From positions 1-57,659 of the forward strand of contig JAISOS010000022.1 of the NCBI GenBank assembly GCA_031275485.1: a DNA stretch of 57,659 nucleotides. Reading direction: 5' to 3'. The notes under the pieces were generated by a model, which saw nothing but the letters and a program-made list of their open reading frames with translations, did no database searches and was not told where the DNA came from. Positions 1 through 9,400 of this stretch are shown here, in pieces (within the stretch, counting starts at the first letter, position 1; each line of letters opens with the position of its first letter). The DNA comes from Clostridiales bacterium (GTDB lineage: Bacteria > Bacillota > Clostridia > Christensenellales > JAISNN01). A program made the translations under genes and the position numbers.

Positions 1-2
1 TC

Positions 3-113
3 TTCACCTCGCACCTCACGGTGCGTAGCTTGGGTTTCACTATGCGGTTGACTATGAGTGCCTCCGCTACGGTCCTTTCATCGCTTAGATTTATGCCTTA
101 CTCGGCGTACTAA
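3..113 (+). other. possible 3' end of an unidentified gene at the window edge
   Basis: One frame stays open from the window edge to a TAA at 111-113 and encodes about 36 residues ending in MPYSAY. It runs straight into a bidirectional hairpin terminator, as expected for the tail of a plus-strand gene converging on the minus-strand tRNAs. I do not recognise the peptide. The same DNA carries a 6-bp hairpin (CGCACC/GGTGCG, about positions 10-25), so it could equally be the end of a mobile element. Confidence 0.22.
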
Positions 114-142
114 AAAAAAACCGCTATATATAGCGGTTTTTT
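112..142. terminator. bidirectional intrinsic terminator
   Basis: A perfect palindrome at 121-136 (CCGCTATA/TATAGCGG) has an A-run on its left and a T-run on its right, so it can end transcripts from either side. It separates the tRNA cluster from whatever lies left of the window. Confidence 0.8.
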
Positions 143-146
143 AAAA

Positions 147-233
147 TGGTGCCGAAGGCGGGACTTGAACCCGCACACTTTTAAGGGTAACGGATTTTGA
201 GTCCGTCGCGTCTGCCATTCCACCACTTCGGCA
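147..233 (-). tRNA. tRNA-Leu (anticodon CAA)
   Basis: Class II tRNA with a long variable arm. Anticodon loop CTCAAAA sits on an ACGGA/TCCGT stem, the T-arm is GGTTCAAGTCC, and CCA is encoded in the DNA. It is the last gene of the minus-strand tRNA series, just before the terminator. Confidence 0.97.
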
Positions 234-260
234 AAAAGAGCGTTAGGAAAAGCGAAAAAT

Positions 261-336
261 TGGTGCGCCTTCAGGGGCTCGAACCCGGGACCTACTGATT
301 AAGAGTCAGTTGCTCTACCAACTGAGCTAAAGGCGC
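261..336 (-). tRNA. tRNA-Lys (anticodon CTT)
   Basis: Acceptor stem GCGCCTT/AAGGCGC, anticodon loop CTCTTAA, and encoded CCA. It lies 27 nt from the preceding Leu gene and 6 nt from the Gly gene, so it is very likely co-transcribed with them. Confidence 0.97.
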
Positions 337-342
337 GTAAAT

Positions 343-417
343 TGGAGCGGGAAACGGGATTCGAACCCGCGACATTCGCCTTGGCAAGGCGACGCTCTAC
401 CACTGAGCCATTCCCGC
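343..417 (-). tRNA. tRNA-Gly (anticodon GCC)
   Basis: Acceptor stem GCGGGAA/TTCCCGC, anticodon loop TTGCCAA, and encoded CCA. It is the first of three closely spaced tRNAs downstream of the promoter at 607-634. Confidence 0.97.
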
Positions 418-494
418 AAATTTTATGCCGTTTAAATTGTTCGGGTGCGCTTTTTCATATGTATTCTTATATGCGGTTTCACCCTTTTTCATCC

Positions 495-628
495 GCGAAT
501 TAAGTCCGTTTTTCTCATCGTAATCCGCCGTTTTTCACTTATAAACAAGTCCGTTCGCCGCATTGTAATCTACGTTTTTACCGGTGAATTAAGCCCTATT
601 TTCCGCATTATAATCCGCCGTTCCCCGT
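495..628. repeat. three degenerate tandem units of about 45 bp
   Basis: Three consecutive units share the pattern AATTAAGTCCG, then T-run, then CATTGTAATCCGCCG (variants at about 497, 541 and 587). On the minus strand each contains a -10-like hexamer (TATAAT, TACAAT, TACGAT) in the same place. Only the right-hand unit has a good -35 partner. Confidence 0.5.
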
Positions 629-634
629 CGGCAA
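607..634 (-). promoter_or_regulatory. promoter for the Gly-Lys-Leu tRNA group
   Basis: On the minus strand TTGCCG (629-634) and TATAAT (607-612) are separated by 16 bp. Transcription would run toward tRNA-Gly(GCC) at 417. Confidence 0.5.
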
Positions 635-692
635 AACCGACCGCTTTCCGCGCGGCGCGGTCAACCCGTTTTTTTTGCGCTTTAAGCGGAAA

Positions 693-775
693 TGGTGCGG
701 CCGAAGAGACTCGAACTCCCACATCGAAGATACCGGGTCCTAAGCCCGGCGCGTCTGCCATTCCGCCACGGCCGC
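693..775 (-). tRNA. tRNA-Leu (anticodon TAG)
   Basis: Class II tRNA with a long variable arm, acceptor GCGGCCG/CGGCCGC, anticodon loop CTTAGGA, and encoded CCA. About 275 nt separate it from the next tRNA downstream. Confidence 0.97.
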
Positions 776-945
776 CCGCAAACTCCGCCGCGCGCGGATA
801 TTTTATAACGCGGCGGAAAGCGCTATGAAAAATACTCTATAAGTCTCCGAAAACGCCTTTCTTTACTTTATAATTCTATTTTCGGCATATGCCTAGAAAG
901 TTCCGTTTCGGCGTTGCCTTCAAAATCCGCGTTTTTCGGACTTAG

Positions 946-1021
946 TGGTGATCCATCCGCGATTCGAACGCGGGACCACTTGATTAAAAGTCAAGTGCTC
1001 TGCCAGCTGAGCTAATGGACC
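946..1021 (-). tRNA. tRNA-Lys (anticodon TTT)
   Basis: Acceptor GGTCCAT/ATGGATC with one G-T pair, anticodon loop CTTTTAA, and encoded CCA. Together with the CTT gene at 261-336 it covers both lysine codons. Confidence 0.97.
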
Positions 1022-1033
1022 GAAAAAAATGTT

Positions 1034-1108
1034 TGGCTGGGGTGGCAGGATTTGAACCTACGGATGCGAGAGTCAAAGTCTCGTGCCTTACCGCTTGGCT
1101 ACACCCCA
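1034..1108 (-). tRNA. tRNA-Gln (anticodon TTG)
   Basis: Acceptor TGGGGTG/CACCCCA, anticodon loop CTTTGAC, and encoded CCA. It is tightly packed with the Lys and His genes on either side. Confidence 0.97.
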
Positions 1109-1131
1109 AAGCGCGGCGCGTAACGTATAAA

Positions 1132-1209
1132 TGGGGTGAGTAATGGGACTCGAACCCATGACCTCCAGGGCCACAACCTGGCGCTCTAACCAACTGAGCT
1201 ATACCCACC
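1132..1209 (-). tRNA. tRNA-His (anticodon GTG)
   Basis: Acceptor GTGGGTA/TACTCAC, anticodon loop TTGTGGC, and encoded CCA. The extra 5' G (position -1) needed by HisRS is present in the DNA at 1209. Confidence 0.97.
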
Positions 1210-1581
1210 GCAAGCTTGAAATCCGCGTCCGTAAACGAAGAACGGCGTATTTGCGGGGGATGACGTTCGCACCCGTCAAGGCATCTTCGCGAAACCGCGC
1301 CGCCGTAGTAGACGGCAAGACGGAGCAACGCGGGCAAACCGCAAAAAGAACCGGCTCAACGCGTTACGGAATTGTTAATACGGATTTTTAGTATAAAGGC
1401 AACGCCGCGAATGGGCGGCGAACCGCGCGTATCCGTCGTTTACGCCCGAAAAATCCCGCCGTTCTCTCCGTTTGACCGAACGTTAAAGCCGCTCGCAAGC
1501 TAATTCCGCCGCCGAAAAAAATCCGAACAGCGGGGACGCCAAACCAAATCGACTGAAATTGAAACGGCGTTTACTTAAAAA
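1210..1581. other. spacer inside the tRNA cluster, no gene seen
   Basis: No convincing reading frame or RNA is visible in these 372 bases. A TATACT hexamer on the minus strand near 1392 could be a -10 for the His-Gln-Lys group, but I found no matching -35. Confidence 0.5.
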
Positions 1582-1658
1582 TGGCGAGCCTGGAGGGATT
1601 TGAACCCCCGACAAACGGCTTAGAAGGCCGTTGCTCTATCCGACTGAGCTACAGACCC
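1582..1658 (-). tRNA. tRNA-Arg (anticodon TCT)
   Basis: Acceptor GGGTCTG/CAGGCTC, anticodon loop CTTCTAA, and encoded CCA. It reads AGA/AGG codons. Confidence 0.97.
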
Positions 1659-1723
1659 ACGTAGCGGACGACGATATAAAAAACACGGCCGGTCGTATAT
1701 TCTTACGGAATTAGCGAAAGAAC

Positions 1724-1797
<74 letters not shown>

Positions 1798-1836
1798 GAA
1801 ACGACTGAGAAACGACGCTTTTTTGTAACGCATATT

Positions 1837-1866
1837 ATTCTATCACAAAGACGGCTCACAAGTCAA
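1837..1866 (-). promoter_or_regulatory. promoter for the tRNA-Gly(TCC)/Arg(TCT) end of the cluster
   Basis: TTGACT (1861-1866) and TAGAAT (1837-1842) on the minus strand are 18 bp apart. Transcription would start near 1830, about 30 nt before tRNA-Gly. Confidence 0.75.
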
Positions 1867-2395
1867 CATTTTTAACGCGTTTTTGCGATGTTTGAAAAAT
1901 TTTTAAATTTTTTTATCGTTTTATTTTTTTTCGGCGGAAAACCTTTTGCGACCGAAAAACTCGTCTCCCCCGCTCGCGACTTTCTTTTCAAAGACCCTGT
2001 TGCGTTTTAACGGTTACGCGCGAGCCGCGCCGCCCAAGCATTCGCGTAAAACGGAGCGCTTGTCCTTATCTCTTATATCACCCGATTAAAAACCTTGCCC
2101 GCCGCTTATTTACGCGCGCGGGTCTTAATTTGCAAATAAAAAACGCTTAAACCTTTCCGAAAGGGATACGGTAGACGATAACCTTTTTCAAAACAAATGT
2201 TCCTCCCGCGAAAATTCATGAAAATCTTTTAAAATGGGCAAGAGAGATACTTTTTTCTCAAAAAAGGTTTTCCCCTTGAAAATTTCATAAAAGTTTTTTA
2301 GAAAGGGGAAAAGGGATGAAGCCTTTTGTTAACAAAAGGTCCCCCGTCCCCCTCGCGAAAATCTCCGGCGAAAATCCGAGAAAATCAAAGTGCTC
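1867..2395. repeat. non-coding gap with degenerate palindromic repeats
   Basis: From about 2156 to 2395 there are overlapping, worn copies of the dispersed palindrome. The clearest part is CCTTTTGTTAACAAAAGG near 2322, with GGAAAGG-like and CCCCGTCCCC arms beside it. No gene is visible in 1867-2155. Confidence 0.55.
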
Positions 2396-3169
2396 CTAAA
2401 TCCTAACCTTAACGCCGCTGTTCGCGAGATAGGTTTTTATTTCGTTTATCGCATAATTTTTATAATGTATTATGGAGGATACTAGCGCGGCGTCCGCACC
2501 TCCGTCGGTCAACGCCTCGCGCACATGCTCGGGCGTCCCCGCGCCGCCCGACGCGACTACGGGTATGCGGACGGCGTCGGCGATAAGGCGGGTCAATTCT
2601 ATATTGTAACCGTCCTTTGTGCCGTCTGCGTCTATGGAGTTTACGACGACCTCGCCCGCGCCCAAATCCTCGCCGCGTTTTATCCATTCGACGGCGTCAA
2701 GTCCCGTGCGCGTCCGTCCGCCGTTTATGACGACCTCATAGCCCGATGGAATTTCGGACGACCGTCCGACCTCGAGAATATCGGCGGACAGTATCATACA
2801 CTGCGATCCGAATCTGTTCGAGACCTCGGATATAAGCGACGGATTTTTAACGGCGTTGGAATTTAAGTGAATCTTTTCCGCCCCGGCCATAATTACGCCC
2901 GCGCAGTCCTCAAGCGTTTTAAGCCCTCCCCCTACGGAAAAGGGAATGAACACCCGATTCGCGACGGCGTTAACCGTTTCTATTAGAATCCCGCGGTTCT
3001 CAAAGGACGCGTTTATATCGTAAAAAACCAGCTCGTCCGCGCCGTCAGCATAGTAACGCGCCGCCGCCTCCGCAGGATCGCCTATCTCCTTCGTATTCAC
3101 AAATTTTACGCTTTTCGCAAGATTCCCGTTGCGTATATCCAGACACGCGATTAACCGTTTACTCAGCAT
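2396..3169 (-). CDS. hisF: imidazole glycerol phosphate synthase subunit HisF
   Basis: A (beta/alpha)8-barrel of 257 residues, the usual HisF length. HisF is the cyclase half of IGP synthase: with ammonia from the glutaminase HisH it turns PRFAR into imidazole glycerol phosphate and AICAR, in the cytoplasmic histidine pathway. The catalytic aspartates are present (CLD near residue 11, SAD near 129), as are the SIDADGT and ASGGAG phosphate-binding loops. The residues lining the ammonia gate (R5, the Glu of DELVF, the Lys of GAEKI, the Glu of GAGE) are kept, so a HisH partner is expected. The usual AID is SAD here and IDRDGT is IDADGT. No other his gene is in the window. The ATG is preceded by GGAGAG about 11 nt upstream. 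A HisF paralogue for sugar modification is possible but less likely, given the canonical C-terminus. Confidence 0.88.
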   Translation of the reverse strand: MLSKRLIACLDIRNGNLAKSVKFVNTKEIGDPAEAAARYYADGADELVFYDINASFENRGILIETVNAVANRVFIPFSVGGGLKTLEDCAGVIMAGAEKIHLNSNAVKNPSLISEVSNRFGSQCMILSADILEVGRSSEIPSGYEVVINGGRTRTGLDAVEWIKRGEDLGAGEVVVNSIDADGTKDGYNIELTRLIADAVRIPVVASGGAGTPEHVREALTDGGADAALVSSIIHYKNYAINEIKTYLANSGVKVRI

Positions 3170-4116
3170 TATTTTTTACTCTCCGTCCGTTCGTTTATTC
3201 GGTATTTTTTGTATGTTTTTCACGTATTTTTATGCGGTTTCCACGTGTTTTCCGCGTCTTTTGCGATCTTTAATTTCCACAACCTTTTCGGCGGCTTAAA
3301 AATCGATATACCCCGCCGCGCTCAAACGCCGCCAATTCCGTTTTTGAACTTATCTAAACCGCTTCGTTTGTTTAGTCCGATTGTAAATTCCAAGCCGCCC
3401 GCCTATCGCGCGTCCGCTCATACGGTCGATTAACCCTCGCGTTGCTTCGCGTTTAATCTCGGCGGAATAATCTTTCGCCTTTTTTTACGGGCGTATATTT
3501 ACAATCGCACTTCTTGCATAAATATAGCCGGCTTACCGCGAGCCGAAAACTCCCGTCCGGTTTGCTCCCGCTTTTGTCCGCATTTAAGGCAGGTTATCTC
3601 TTTCTTACCGTTACTTTCCGTCGTTTACGCCAATTATATCACAAAAATTTTATTTTGTCCAATCCTACACCGTTTTAAACCCGTCCGTACTTACGGAAGC
3701 TTTCCCCTCCGATATTCCGTCAATATTTTTTCCGCATATGCCGCGAGCGTATTCGGATTTTCTATCTCGCATATATGACGGTTATTTCTCAATCATACTG
3801 CCCGCCGGCCGCCGTTTTTCCCGTTTACGGGTCGTGAAAGTAATAAAATATAGGTAAGAAGAAAATGCGGATTTTTGTGACGAAAGAAATACGGGCGCGC
3901 GCTCTCTCTTTTCCGCGCGGCTTACCGAATTTCCTTTTACTATCCCCCGCATCCGGCGCCAATTGCTCCGCCTTTTCTTGCCGGGCTTACGAAAGATTTC
4001 CCCGCACAGTCTTTAAAAACAAAAAATTCCTCCGCCGGCAAGGTCTCGTCGGAAAAAATAACGCGGACGGACATGAAAAGACCCGTAAAGACGTCGTTTC
4101 GTTTTGTCGGATCGGT
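3170..4116. other. non-coding gap of about 950 bp
   Basis: Positions 3180-3262 are T-tract rich (A-rich in the hisF leader). The rest shows no convincing gene. Frames at 3209-3433 and 3865-4164 lack family resemblance, and the second runs into the SRP RNA terminator on the opposite strand. Confidence 0.5.
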
Positions 4117-4149
4117 AAAAAAGCCCCGAACAAAAACACGCTCGGGGCT
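4117..4149 (-). terminator. intrinsic terminator of the SRP RNA
   Basis: On the minus strand a GCCCCGA/TCGGGGC hairpin is followed by six T residues, just after the 3' end of the SRP RNA. Confidence 0.85.
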
Positions 4150-4159
4150 CCGTATATTC

Positions 4160-4431
4160 TTTAACTGTGCATCCCTTATTGACCAGTCCTGCCGAAACGG
4201 TACGGCTGACAGGCGACTCCTCCAAAGCTTCCCCATGGCACATGTAAATTTCCGCTTAATGCTGCTCCCCTTCGGGCCTGACATGGTTCACGGATTTACA
4301 TTGGATGGGACCTTGGTATCAACGTTCCACGTCAACGTCCGACTTTCCACAGGACCGCCGCTAAGGGCATTCGGTCCTACTGCAGCGGATTGTAGGTACA
4401 GGGCACCGCTAGCTCCCCACCTAGCACAGCT
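4160..4431 (-). ncRNA. ffs: signal recognition particle RNA, large Bacillota type
   Basis: This is the RNA core of the SRP, which binds Ffh and targets nascent membrane and secreted proteins. The 5' end GTGCTAGGTGGGGAGCTAG is the standard Alu-domain start. CTGTGC at the 5' end pairs with GCACAG at the 3' end. The Ffh-binding hairpin reads GTCAGG-CCC-GAAG-GGG-AGCAGC, with a GNAR tetraloop and the conserved internal loop. The length of about 270 nt matches the Bacillus scRNA form rather than the short 4.5S form. It has its own promoter and terminator. Confidence 0.95.
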
Positions 4432-4436
4432 TTAAC

Positions 4437-4465
4437 AGTATATCAGTTCGGCAAAAAAAATGCAA
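4437..4465 (-). promoter_or_regulatory. SRP RNA promoter
   Basis: TTGCAT (4460-4465) and TATACT (4437-4442) on the minus strand are separated by 17 bp and would start transcription about 6-8 nt before the RNA. Confidence 0.85.
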
Positions 4466-4676
4466 GTAAAAAAATGCGTTTTAAAATTTTATTTTTTAAT
4501 GCGGAATGAACATTTCCGAAAAACTTTTATTAAAATTCCCGGTTTTTCGCAATTCGGAATTTGCGATTCCCTTTAAAGTACCGCCGCAAAAACGCTCTCC
4601 GATCGCCCTTTTTTCACACGAACGCGCCCGAATTTTGTAATTTTTCGCTTTTTACCGTCAAACCGCCGACCTATCG

Positions 4677-4704
4677 TTTGACTTTCGGGCGGATATGTTA
4701 TAAT
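4677..4704 (+). promoter_or_regulatory. promoter of the sugar symporter gene, nearly leaderless
   Basis: TATAAT at 4699-4704 has a TTTGAC/TTGACT match starting at 4677-4678, giving a 15-16 bp spacer. The predicted start near 4711 is only about 3 nt before the ATG at 4714. Confidence 0.5.
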
Positions 4705-4713
4705 ATATTCGTT

Positions 4714-6246
4714 ATGAATACCGACAAAAAAAGCTTAAAAAACGTATTGAACAAGACATGGCGCGTTCTTTCCTATTCGGCGGGCTACGGACTGGGCGGC
4801 GGCGTAACGCAGGTTTTCACTCTTTACTACATGGGCTTTCTTACGTTCGCAATGGGACTTAATCCCCTCGCCGCAGGCGCGGTCGTCGCCGTCGGAAAGA
4901 TTTGGGACGGTTTTATAGACCCGATGATGGGGCTTGCCGTAGACCGCACGCGCACAAAACTCGGAGCCTGCCGTCCTTGGTTTTTAGCGGCGGCGGTTCC
5001 CGTATTTTTCACCTATTTTATGCTCTGGTATTCCTTCGGCGTCTCGGACGGCGTCGGGCGTTTTTTCTATTTTTTGGCGGCGCAGATACTTTTCAGCACG
5101 GCGTTTTCGATGGGCACCGTACCCTACGAGGCTATTCTGCCCAAAATCACCGACTCCTACGGCGAACGCACAAATTATTCCTCCGTCCGAATGGTTTTTT
5201 CGGGTTTGTTTTCGGTCGGCGGAAACTACATATATCAGCTATTAATTCCGGCTGAAACGGCCGCGGAATACGCGGGCATGCAAGACAATTTTCTCAAATT
5301 GGGGCTTATACTCGGCGCGGTATTCGCCGTTCCGCTACTTGTAGCCTTTGCCGGAACGAAAGAAAAAATTCCTAAAATGCAAGCTCCGCTACCGAAAGTT
5401 TCTTTAAAAAGCGTGTTCGCGACCTACGGCGACATATTGCGTTCGAAGCTGTTCCGCCGCTGTTTTACCCTGACGATGCTCGGCTCGTTTATATATTACG
5501 TCATATCAATTTCGCTCGTAACCTTCGTTCTTTTGATATACAAAAACACGACGTATAACCTGTCGATAGGTCCTCTCGCGATACCCGTAACGCTTAGTTT
5601 TCTGGTCGTCAACATACGCGACGCCTTCGAAATGAGTTTTTTCATTCCGAACGTCGTCATGATGAAAAAGGTGAATAAGCACCGCCCGTTCCTTATCGAT
5701 CTGCCGCTTCTTTTGACCGGTTGCGTGATACTGCTGTTCGTAACGCCGGAGCTCGGCGTCGTCTTTTATTTCATAAGCGTCGCGTTTATCGGCGCGGGCG
5801 TGTCCTGTCTGAATTTGGTGCCGAATTCGCTTATGTCCGATCTCGCCGACGTCGACGAATTGATCTCGGGCAAGCGCCGCGAGGGCGCGAACGCGGGTCT
5901 TGTAAGTCTCGGCCGTCAAGTCGTGCAAGGGCTTTCGTTTTTGGTATGCGGAGCCGTGCTCGAAGCGTTCGGGCTGTCCGATGAAACGGCGGTATCTCCC
6001 GACAAGGCGGGCCCGCTCAGTCTCGCCGCGCTGAAAATTATGCTGTGCGCGATTCCGATAATCGGATGCGCGATAATGTTCGTCATATCTAAAACGTACG
6101 GTCTCACCCCCGTAAGCCACGCATTGATAAAAGAAAAAATCGCCAGAAAACACGCCGACGGCCGCGCGGAACTTTCCGACTCCGATAAGCGAACCCTTTG
6201 CGCCGTAACCGGACTGCGGTCGGACGATATGTGGATTACAAAATAA
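4714..6246 (+). CDS. sugar:cation symporter of the GPH (MelB/YicJ) family, MFS fold
   Basis: A 510-residue inner-membrane transporter with about 12 hydrophobic segments. The GPH hallmark lies at residues 60-90: IWDGFIDPMMG, then DRTRTKLGACRPW, including the acidic residues that bind the coupling cation and sugar. These proteins import glycosides, pentosides or hexuronides with Na+ or H+. The gene converges on a GH2 beta-galactosidase-like enzyme, so a galactoside is a reasonable guess for the substrate, but that is inference. I chose the ATG at 4714 because the TATAAT box ends at 4704. A longer frame from 4561 would start upstream of that promoter and its N-terminus is not family-like. There is no Shine-Dalgarno sequence before 4714. 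Confidence 0.87.
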   Translation: MNTDKKSLKNVLNKTWRVLSYSAGYGLGGGVTQVFTLYYMGFLTFAMGLNPLAAGAVVAVGKIWDGFIDPMMGLAVDRTRTKLGACRPWFLAAAVPVFFTYFMLWYSFGVSDGVGRFFYFLAAQILFSTAFSMGTVPYEAILPKITDSYGERTNYSSVRMVFSGLFSVGGNYIYQLLIPAETAAEYAGMQDNFLKLGLILGAVFAVPLLVAFAGTKEKIPKMQAPLPKVSLKSVFATYGDILRSKLFRRCFTLTMLGSFIYYVISISLVTFVLLIYKNTTYNLSIGPLAIPVTLSFLVVNIRDAFEMSFFIPNVVMMKKVNKHRPFLIDLPLLLTGCVILLFVTPELGVVFYFISVAFIGAGVSCLNLVPNSLMSDLADVDELISGKRREGANAGLVSLGRQVVQGLSFLVCGAVLEAFGLSDETAVSPDKAGPLSLAALKIMLCAIPIIGCAIMFVISKTYGLTPVSHALIKEKIARKHADGRAELSDSDKRTLCAVTGLRSDDMWITK

Positions 6247-6280
6247 ACGGGGAAATCTTCACGGTTGTTTTTTGTAAATT

Positions 6281-6342
6281 TACGCGGGGGAAATCTTTTG
6301 TGAACAAAAGGCTTTCCCCCCGCGCCCTTTCCCCAAAAAATC
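6281..6342. repeat. dispersed palindrome copy
   Basis: CGGGGGAAATCTTTTGTG mirrored by AACAAAAGGCTTTCCCCCCG, then the right outer arm CCCTTTCCCCAAAAAA. It sits between the symporter and the converging GH2 gene. Confidence 0.8.
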
Positions 6343-6430
6343 GGTAATATAATTGCCGTTCCAAAAAAATTTTAACGTTTTTATATTCCTATACAGACCG
6401 AAATTGTAAAATTAATTTTTCTACGAAATA

Positions 6431-6471
6431 AAAAAAGACGCGGAATTTATTTTTTTCCGCGTCCGTTTTTT
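6431..6471. terminator. bidirectional terminator between converging genes
   Basis: Stem GACGCGGAA (6437-6445) / TTCCGCGTC (6455-6463) has A-runs on the left and T-runs on the right, so it serves the symporter from one side and the GH2 gene from the other. Confidence 0.8.
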
Positions 6472-6491
6472 CCCGTCAGGCAAAGCCGCCG

Positions 6492-9400
6492 TTATTTAGA
6501 TGACAGCGGCTCGATACTGAACGAGAACACAAGCGGTCCGTTCATGTCTATCGTGTATTTTTTCAGCGGCAGAGGTCCGCAACTATTGCTGCCCGTGCCG
6601 CGCACAAAACCGTCTATTCTCAAATCGACGGTATTTTTCTCAACCAAATCCTCCTGATGCTTCGCCTCCGCAAGCTGCTTCGTCGTAAAACGGTTCGCCG
6701 TAAAATTGAAGTTTTCGCCAACGCGTTTAAATATCAGCCCGTTATCCTTTTCGTCGCAGATTTTCAAATATCCGACCTCCGAACGATTACCGCTGTCCTG
6801 CGGCTTGATATATTTCTCGCGCAAAGCGCCGACATTTTGCTTATAAATTCCGACAGACGCGTGATCCTTCATATCGGGCAAAGTCTCGCGGCTTCCAAGC
6901 CCGAAATATTCGACGTTATCGTAACGTCCGTCCAGCTCGACCTCCAACCCGAAACGCGGAACGAGCGCCATTCTCTTGTAGATTTGGCAGATAAGCGCGG
7001 TAACCTTAAGCCTCGCCGTAACCGTAATTTTGCCCTTGCCGTCGATCAGATACTTTACGTTCGCGCCGTACAGCTTATATTTGCCGTCCAGACCGTAGAA
7101 TATTTTCACCTCGACCTTTTTTTTCGCATCCTTAGCTTTCGCGCGATCGCCGCCGACCAATTTAGCCGATATTTTTTTCAGACGAAGCGATAGATCCGCC
7201 GTGCCGAGCTTTTCATACAATTTCCTTATAAGATTGTCGTTATCAAGCGGCGCGCGGTATACGGACGGATAGAAACCGGTAATTCCGTTCTCGGGATTGA
7301 GGTTTAGATATTCCCTCTCCTTATATTTAAGTCCGGTCATATAACCGCTCTTTTTGTCAAACGACACGCTTCCGCCCTTGAATTTTACGGTTAAAGCGCC
7401 CGCGTCCTCGACGATTTCCGCTTTATAGACCGTCTCGTCACTCTTAAAAATATTTTTTGCGCGGTTCAGCTCGATTTGCTCCTCGCTTATAATATGACCG
7501 CCGCGCCTGTCCCGGCATACGAAATTGATGTGATAGTCGTAATTTTTGTCGATTTTTCTGTGCGGAACCGTAATTTGACGGCTTTCCTCCGGCGGCACGT
7601 CCTCGTCTATTACGCCGCGCCCTATCTCCTCGCCGTTTTTCAAAAGCCGCCACGCGACTTCGATATAACCGGACGACAAAAATCTGTTTCTGTTCTCTAT
7701 GACGTAGGCGCCGCCGCCGTCCGCTTTTTTTATTATAAGAGGACGGTATACCGCTTTCATATTCAGCGCGCCCGTATGCGGCGCGCGGTCGGGATAAAAC
7801 AAACCGTCCACGCAGAAATTGCCGTCATGTAGCTTTTCGCCGTGGTCGCCCCCGTATGTATATTTATATTTTTCTCCGTCGGCATGCAAAACCGCGTGAT
7901 CCGCGAACTCCCAGATACAACCGCCCATAAGCGTGTCGCAAGCGTAAAACGCCTCGACGTATTCCTTCAAATTGCCGGGGCCGAAGCCCATCGCGTGCGC
8001 GTATTCGCAGAAAAAATACGGCGCCTTTCTGAACATCGGCAGACTCGTGCCGCGAACGACGTTCTTTACATGGAACATAAACGGATACATCGTGCTCATC
8101 ACGTCGTAACGCAGACGTTTCAAAATATGCCGCGCGCCCTCGTAATGCACGGGAGCCTTCGCGCCCTCGTCTTTCAGCATTTTATAGCATGCATCCTGAT
8201 TCGCTATGCCACCCGCCTCGTTGCCCAAAGACCACATAACGACGGACGGGTGATTTCTGTCCTTGTAATACAAGCGTTTGACCCTGTCGGCGTAATGTCT
8301 CTCCCATTTCGGATCGTCGCTTATTAGGTTCATACCCTTCATTTTATTAAAAATTCCGCTTTTTTTGGAATATATGCAACCATGCGTCTCAATGTCCGCC
8401 TCGTCGATTACGTACAGCCCGTAAACGTCGCAAAGCGTCAAAAAAATCGGATCTTTCGGATAGTGCGAGGTTCTCACGCCGTTGACGTTGTATTCCTTCA
8501 TTATGAGAACGTCGCGTTTCAGCTCGTTCGGGGTCATCACATAGCCGCCGTGCGGCGTGGAATCGTGGTGATTTACGCCCTTGATTTTAATTTTTTTACC
8601 GTTGAGCTTAAAGACGGAGCCCTCGATTTCTATATTTTTAAAGCCCGTATAATTGCGTATAACGTCGTAAATTTTCGTCTCGCCCGCGCCGCCGTTTCCG
8701 GCGTCGGTATTTTCCGCGCTTTCGGCGTTATTTTTTGAATTTGCGGAATCGCCGTTTTCCGTTATCTCCGCGCCGTTTCCGGCATTGTTTCCGACGTTCG
8801 CGTGGCCGCCGTCCGCCGTATTTCCGGCATTATTTTCCGCGTTCGCAACGCCGCCGTTTTCGGTCGTCTCGGCGTTGTTTTCCGCATTGTTTTCGGCGTC
8901 TTCGGAATTTCCCGCGCCGTAATTCCCGCCGTTTTCGGCGGCGGTATTTTCCGCGTCTTCGATCTTTAACGCTTCGGGTTCGCCCCTTCGCTCCAAATAG
9001 ATAAATAACTCGTATATTTCCGGAATTTCCGCACTCCATTCGGCGACGTCCAAATTGCTAAGAGTAACGGACGGCGACGCGTCCGTTACGCCCGTTTCGT
9101 CCTCCGCGACAATCCCGCCCTTATAATAAAGCGCGGCCCTAAAAACGAAATTACGGCATGAAAAGCCCGTGTCGGGCGCGCCTCCGAGTTTCGCCTTGAT
9201 TGTCAGATTGTACGCGCCGTCCTTATTTTTTTCCGTGTCCGCGAAATAGTCGTACACATAAAGCCCGTTGTATTCGGTAATAAAAACGTCGCGGAAAATG
9301 CCGTTCTCCCTGAACATATCCTGATCCTCAAGATACGTGCCGTTGCACCACTTATAGACTACGGCGAGAAGCTCGTTTTCGCCCTCGTTCAAAAAGCCGC

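Noticed and set aside
1-120. Remains of a 5S or 16S rRNA gene at the tRNA cluster edge
   Set aside because: No conserved rRNA sequence is recognisable; only a short hairpin and an open frame.
445-828. Open frame across tRNA-Leu(TAG) and its flanks
   Set aside because: It overlaps a certain tRNA and the tandem repeat; no family resemblance.
3865-4164. Plus-strand frame of 99 residues with a weak ribosome site
   Set aside because: It runs into the SRP RNA terminator on the other strand and has no recognisable domain.
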